The notes beneath the pieces were generated by a model. That model saw only the letters and a list, made by a program, of their open reading frames with translations. It was not told the origin of the DNA and ran no database searches. Shown in pieces: positions 5,257 through 5,349 of a stretch of 5,349 nt of DNA. Positions within the stretch are counted from its first letter, which is position 1. Every line of letters begins with the position of its first letter. Location: assembly GCA_017939945.1 (NCBI GenBank), contig JAGAZS010000283.1, forward strand, positions 1-5,349. Direction: 5' to 3'. Both the position numbers and the translations under genes were made by a program. This DNA is from Schwartzia sp. (in: firmicutes). Lineage in GTDB: Bacteria; Bacillota; Negativicutes; Selenomonadales; Selenomonadaceae.

Positions 5257-5349
5257 TCCGGAGGCCCTCCTTTAGAATGTTTTTGTAATATGCCATATGA
5301 TGCTTGTATTTTTCAAATTCGCGGGAGGGAATCGCGGTGGGGGAAATCA
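5249..5349 (-). CDS. Partial MNT-type minimal nucleotidyltransferase (C-terminal end), probable antitoxin
   Basis: An open frame enters from the right edge and ends at TGA (5251-5249). The 32 visible residues contain SREFEKYKHHMAYYKN followed by ILKEGLRIE. This is the typical tail of COG1708-like nucleotidyltransferases (an EFEKYK helix followed by an ILKEG end) found directly upstream of HEPN genes. The catalytic GSxARG...D-x-D part would lie outside the window and cannot be checked. In characterised MntA-HepT pairs the nucleotidyltransferase neutralises the HEPN toxin by AMPylating it. The stop overlaps the HEPN start by 8 nt, as expected for a coupled pair. The frame and overlap are seen; the identity rests on the short tail and on its neighbour. 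Confidence 0.75.
   Translation of the reverse strand, partial: ISPTAIPSREFEKYKHHMAYYKNILKEGLRIE
5257..5273 (-). promoter_or_regulatory. Strong ribosome binding site for TTG-started HEPN gene, within a small inverted repeat
   Basis: AAAGGAGG (5273-5266) matches the anti-Shine-Dalgarno almost completely and sits 9 nt before the TTG start. The same bases form the inverted repeat GGAGG-G-CCTCC (5270-5260), which as RNA could fold a four-pair stem with a three-base loop and hide the site. The site lies inside the coding region of the upstream nucleotidyltransferase, so ribosomes finishing that gene could open it. Confidence 0.65.

Overview
The window looks like a bacterial chromosome segment from a low-to-mid-GC Firmicute. 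Shine-Dalgarno sites are strong (AAAGGAGG type), sigma-A-like promoters and U-tailed terminators are easy to see, and the coding capacity includes a Zn-type macrodomain hydrolase, a PfkA and a Spx/ArsC-family protein. A stand-alone AICAR transformylase divergent from pfkA makes me think of the Negativicutes (Selenomonas-like), but that is a low-confidence inference. GC is about 60% in sampled stretches of pfkA and falls to about 44% in the toxin-antitoxin region at the right end.

Left part (1-1400, + strand): a zinc-dependent macrodomain protein (protein-ADP-ribose hydrolase type) is followed by a small cupin. The cupin has its own extended -10 promoter, a TGTAAT-N7-ATTACA operator-like site over the predicted transcription start, and a strong terminator at about 1345-1388 that the converging gene could also use.

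Middle (1427-3714): two divergent metabolic genes share a 152-bp promoter region. Leftward is a 389-residue AICAR formyltransferase that lacks the IMP cyclohydrolase domain of ordinary PurH. Rightward is ATP-dependent 6-phosphofructokinase. The shared region holds a near-consensus leftward promoter and two palindromes. Between pfkA and the next convergent gene lie 151 AT-rich bases with an AT-only hairpin and a terminator.

Right part (3816-5349, - strand): a tightly packed operon enters from beyond the right edge. Only the last 32 codons of its first visible gene are present. They read as the C-terminus of an MNT-type minimal nucleotidyltransferase antitoxin, which overlaps by 8 nt a TTG-started HEPN-domain protein. 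Five bases after the HEPN stop begins an unusual fusion of an N-terminal ArsC/Spx-like thioredoxin-fold domain with a C-terminal pRiA4b ORF-3 domain. The operon ends in a strong terminator. The MNT-HEPN pair with a coupled redox-type/pRiA4b fusion is the most interesting part of the window.
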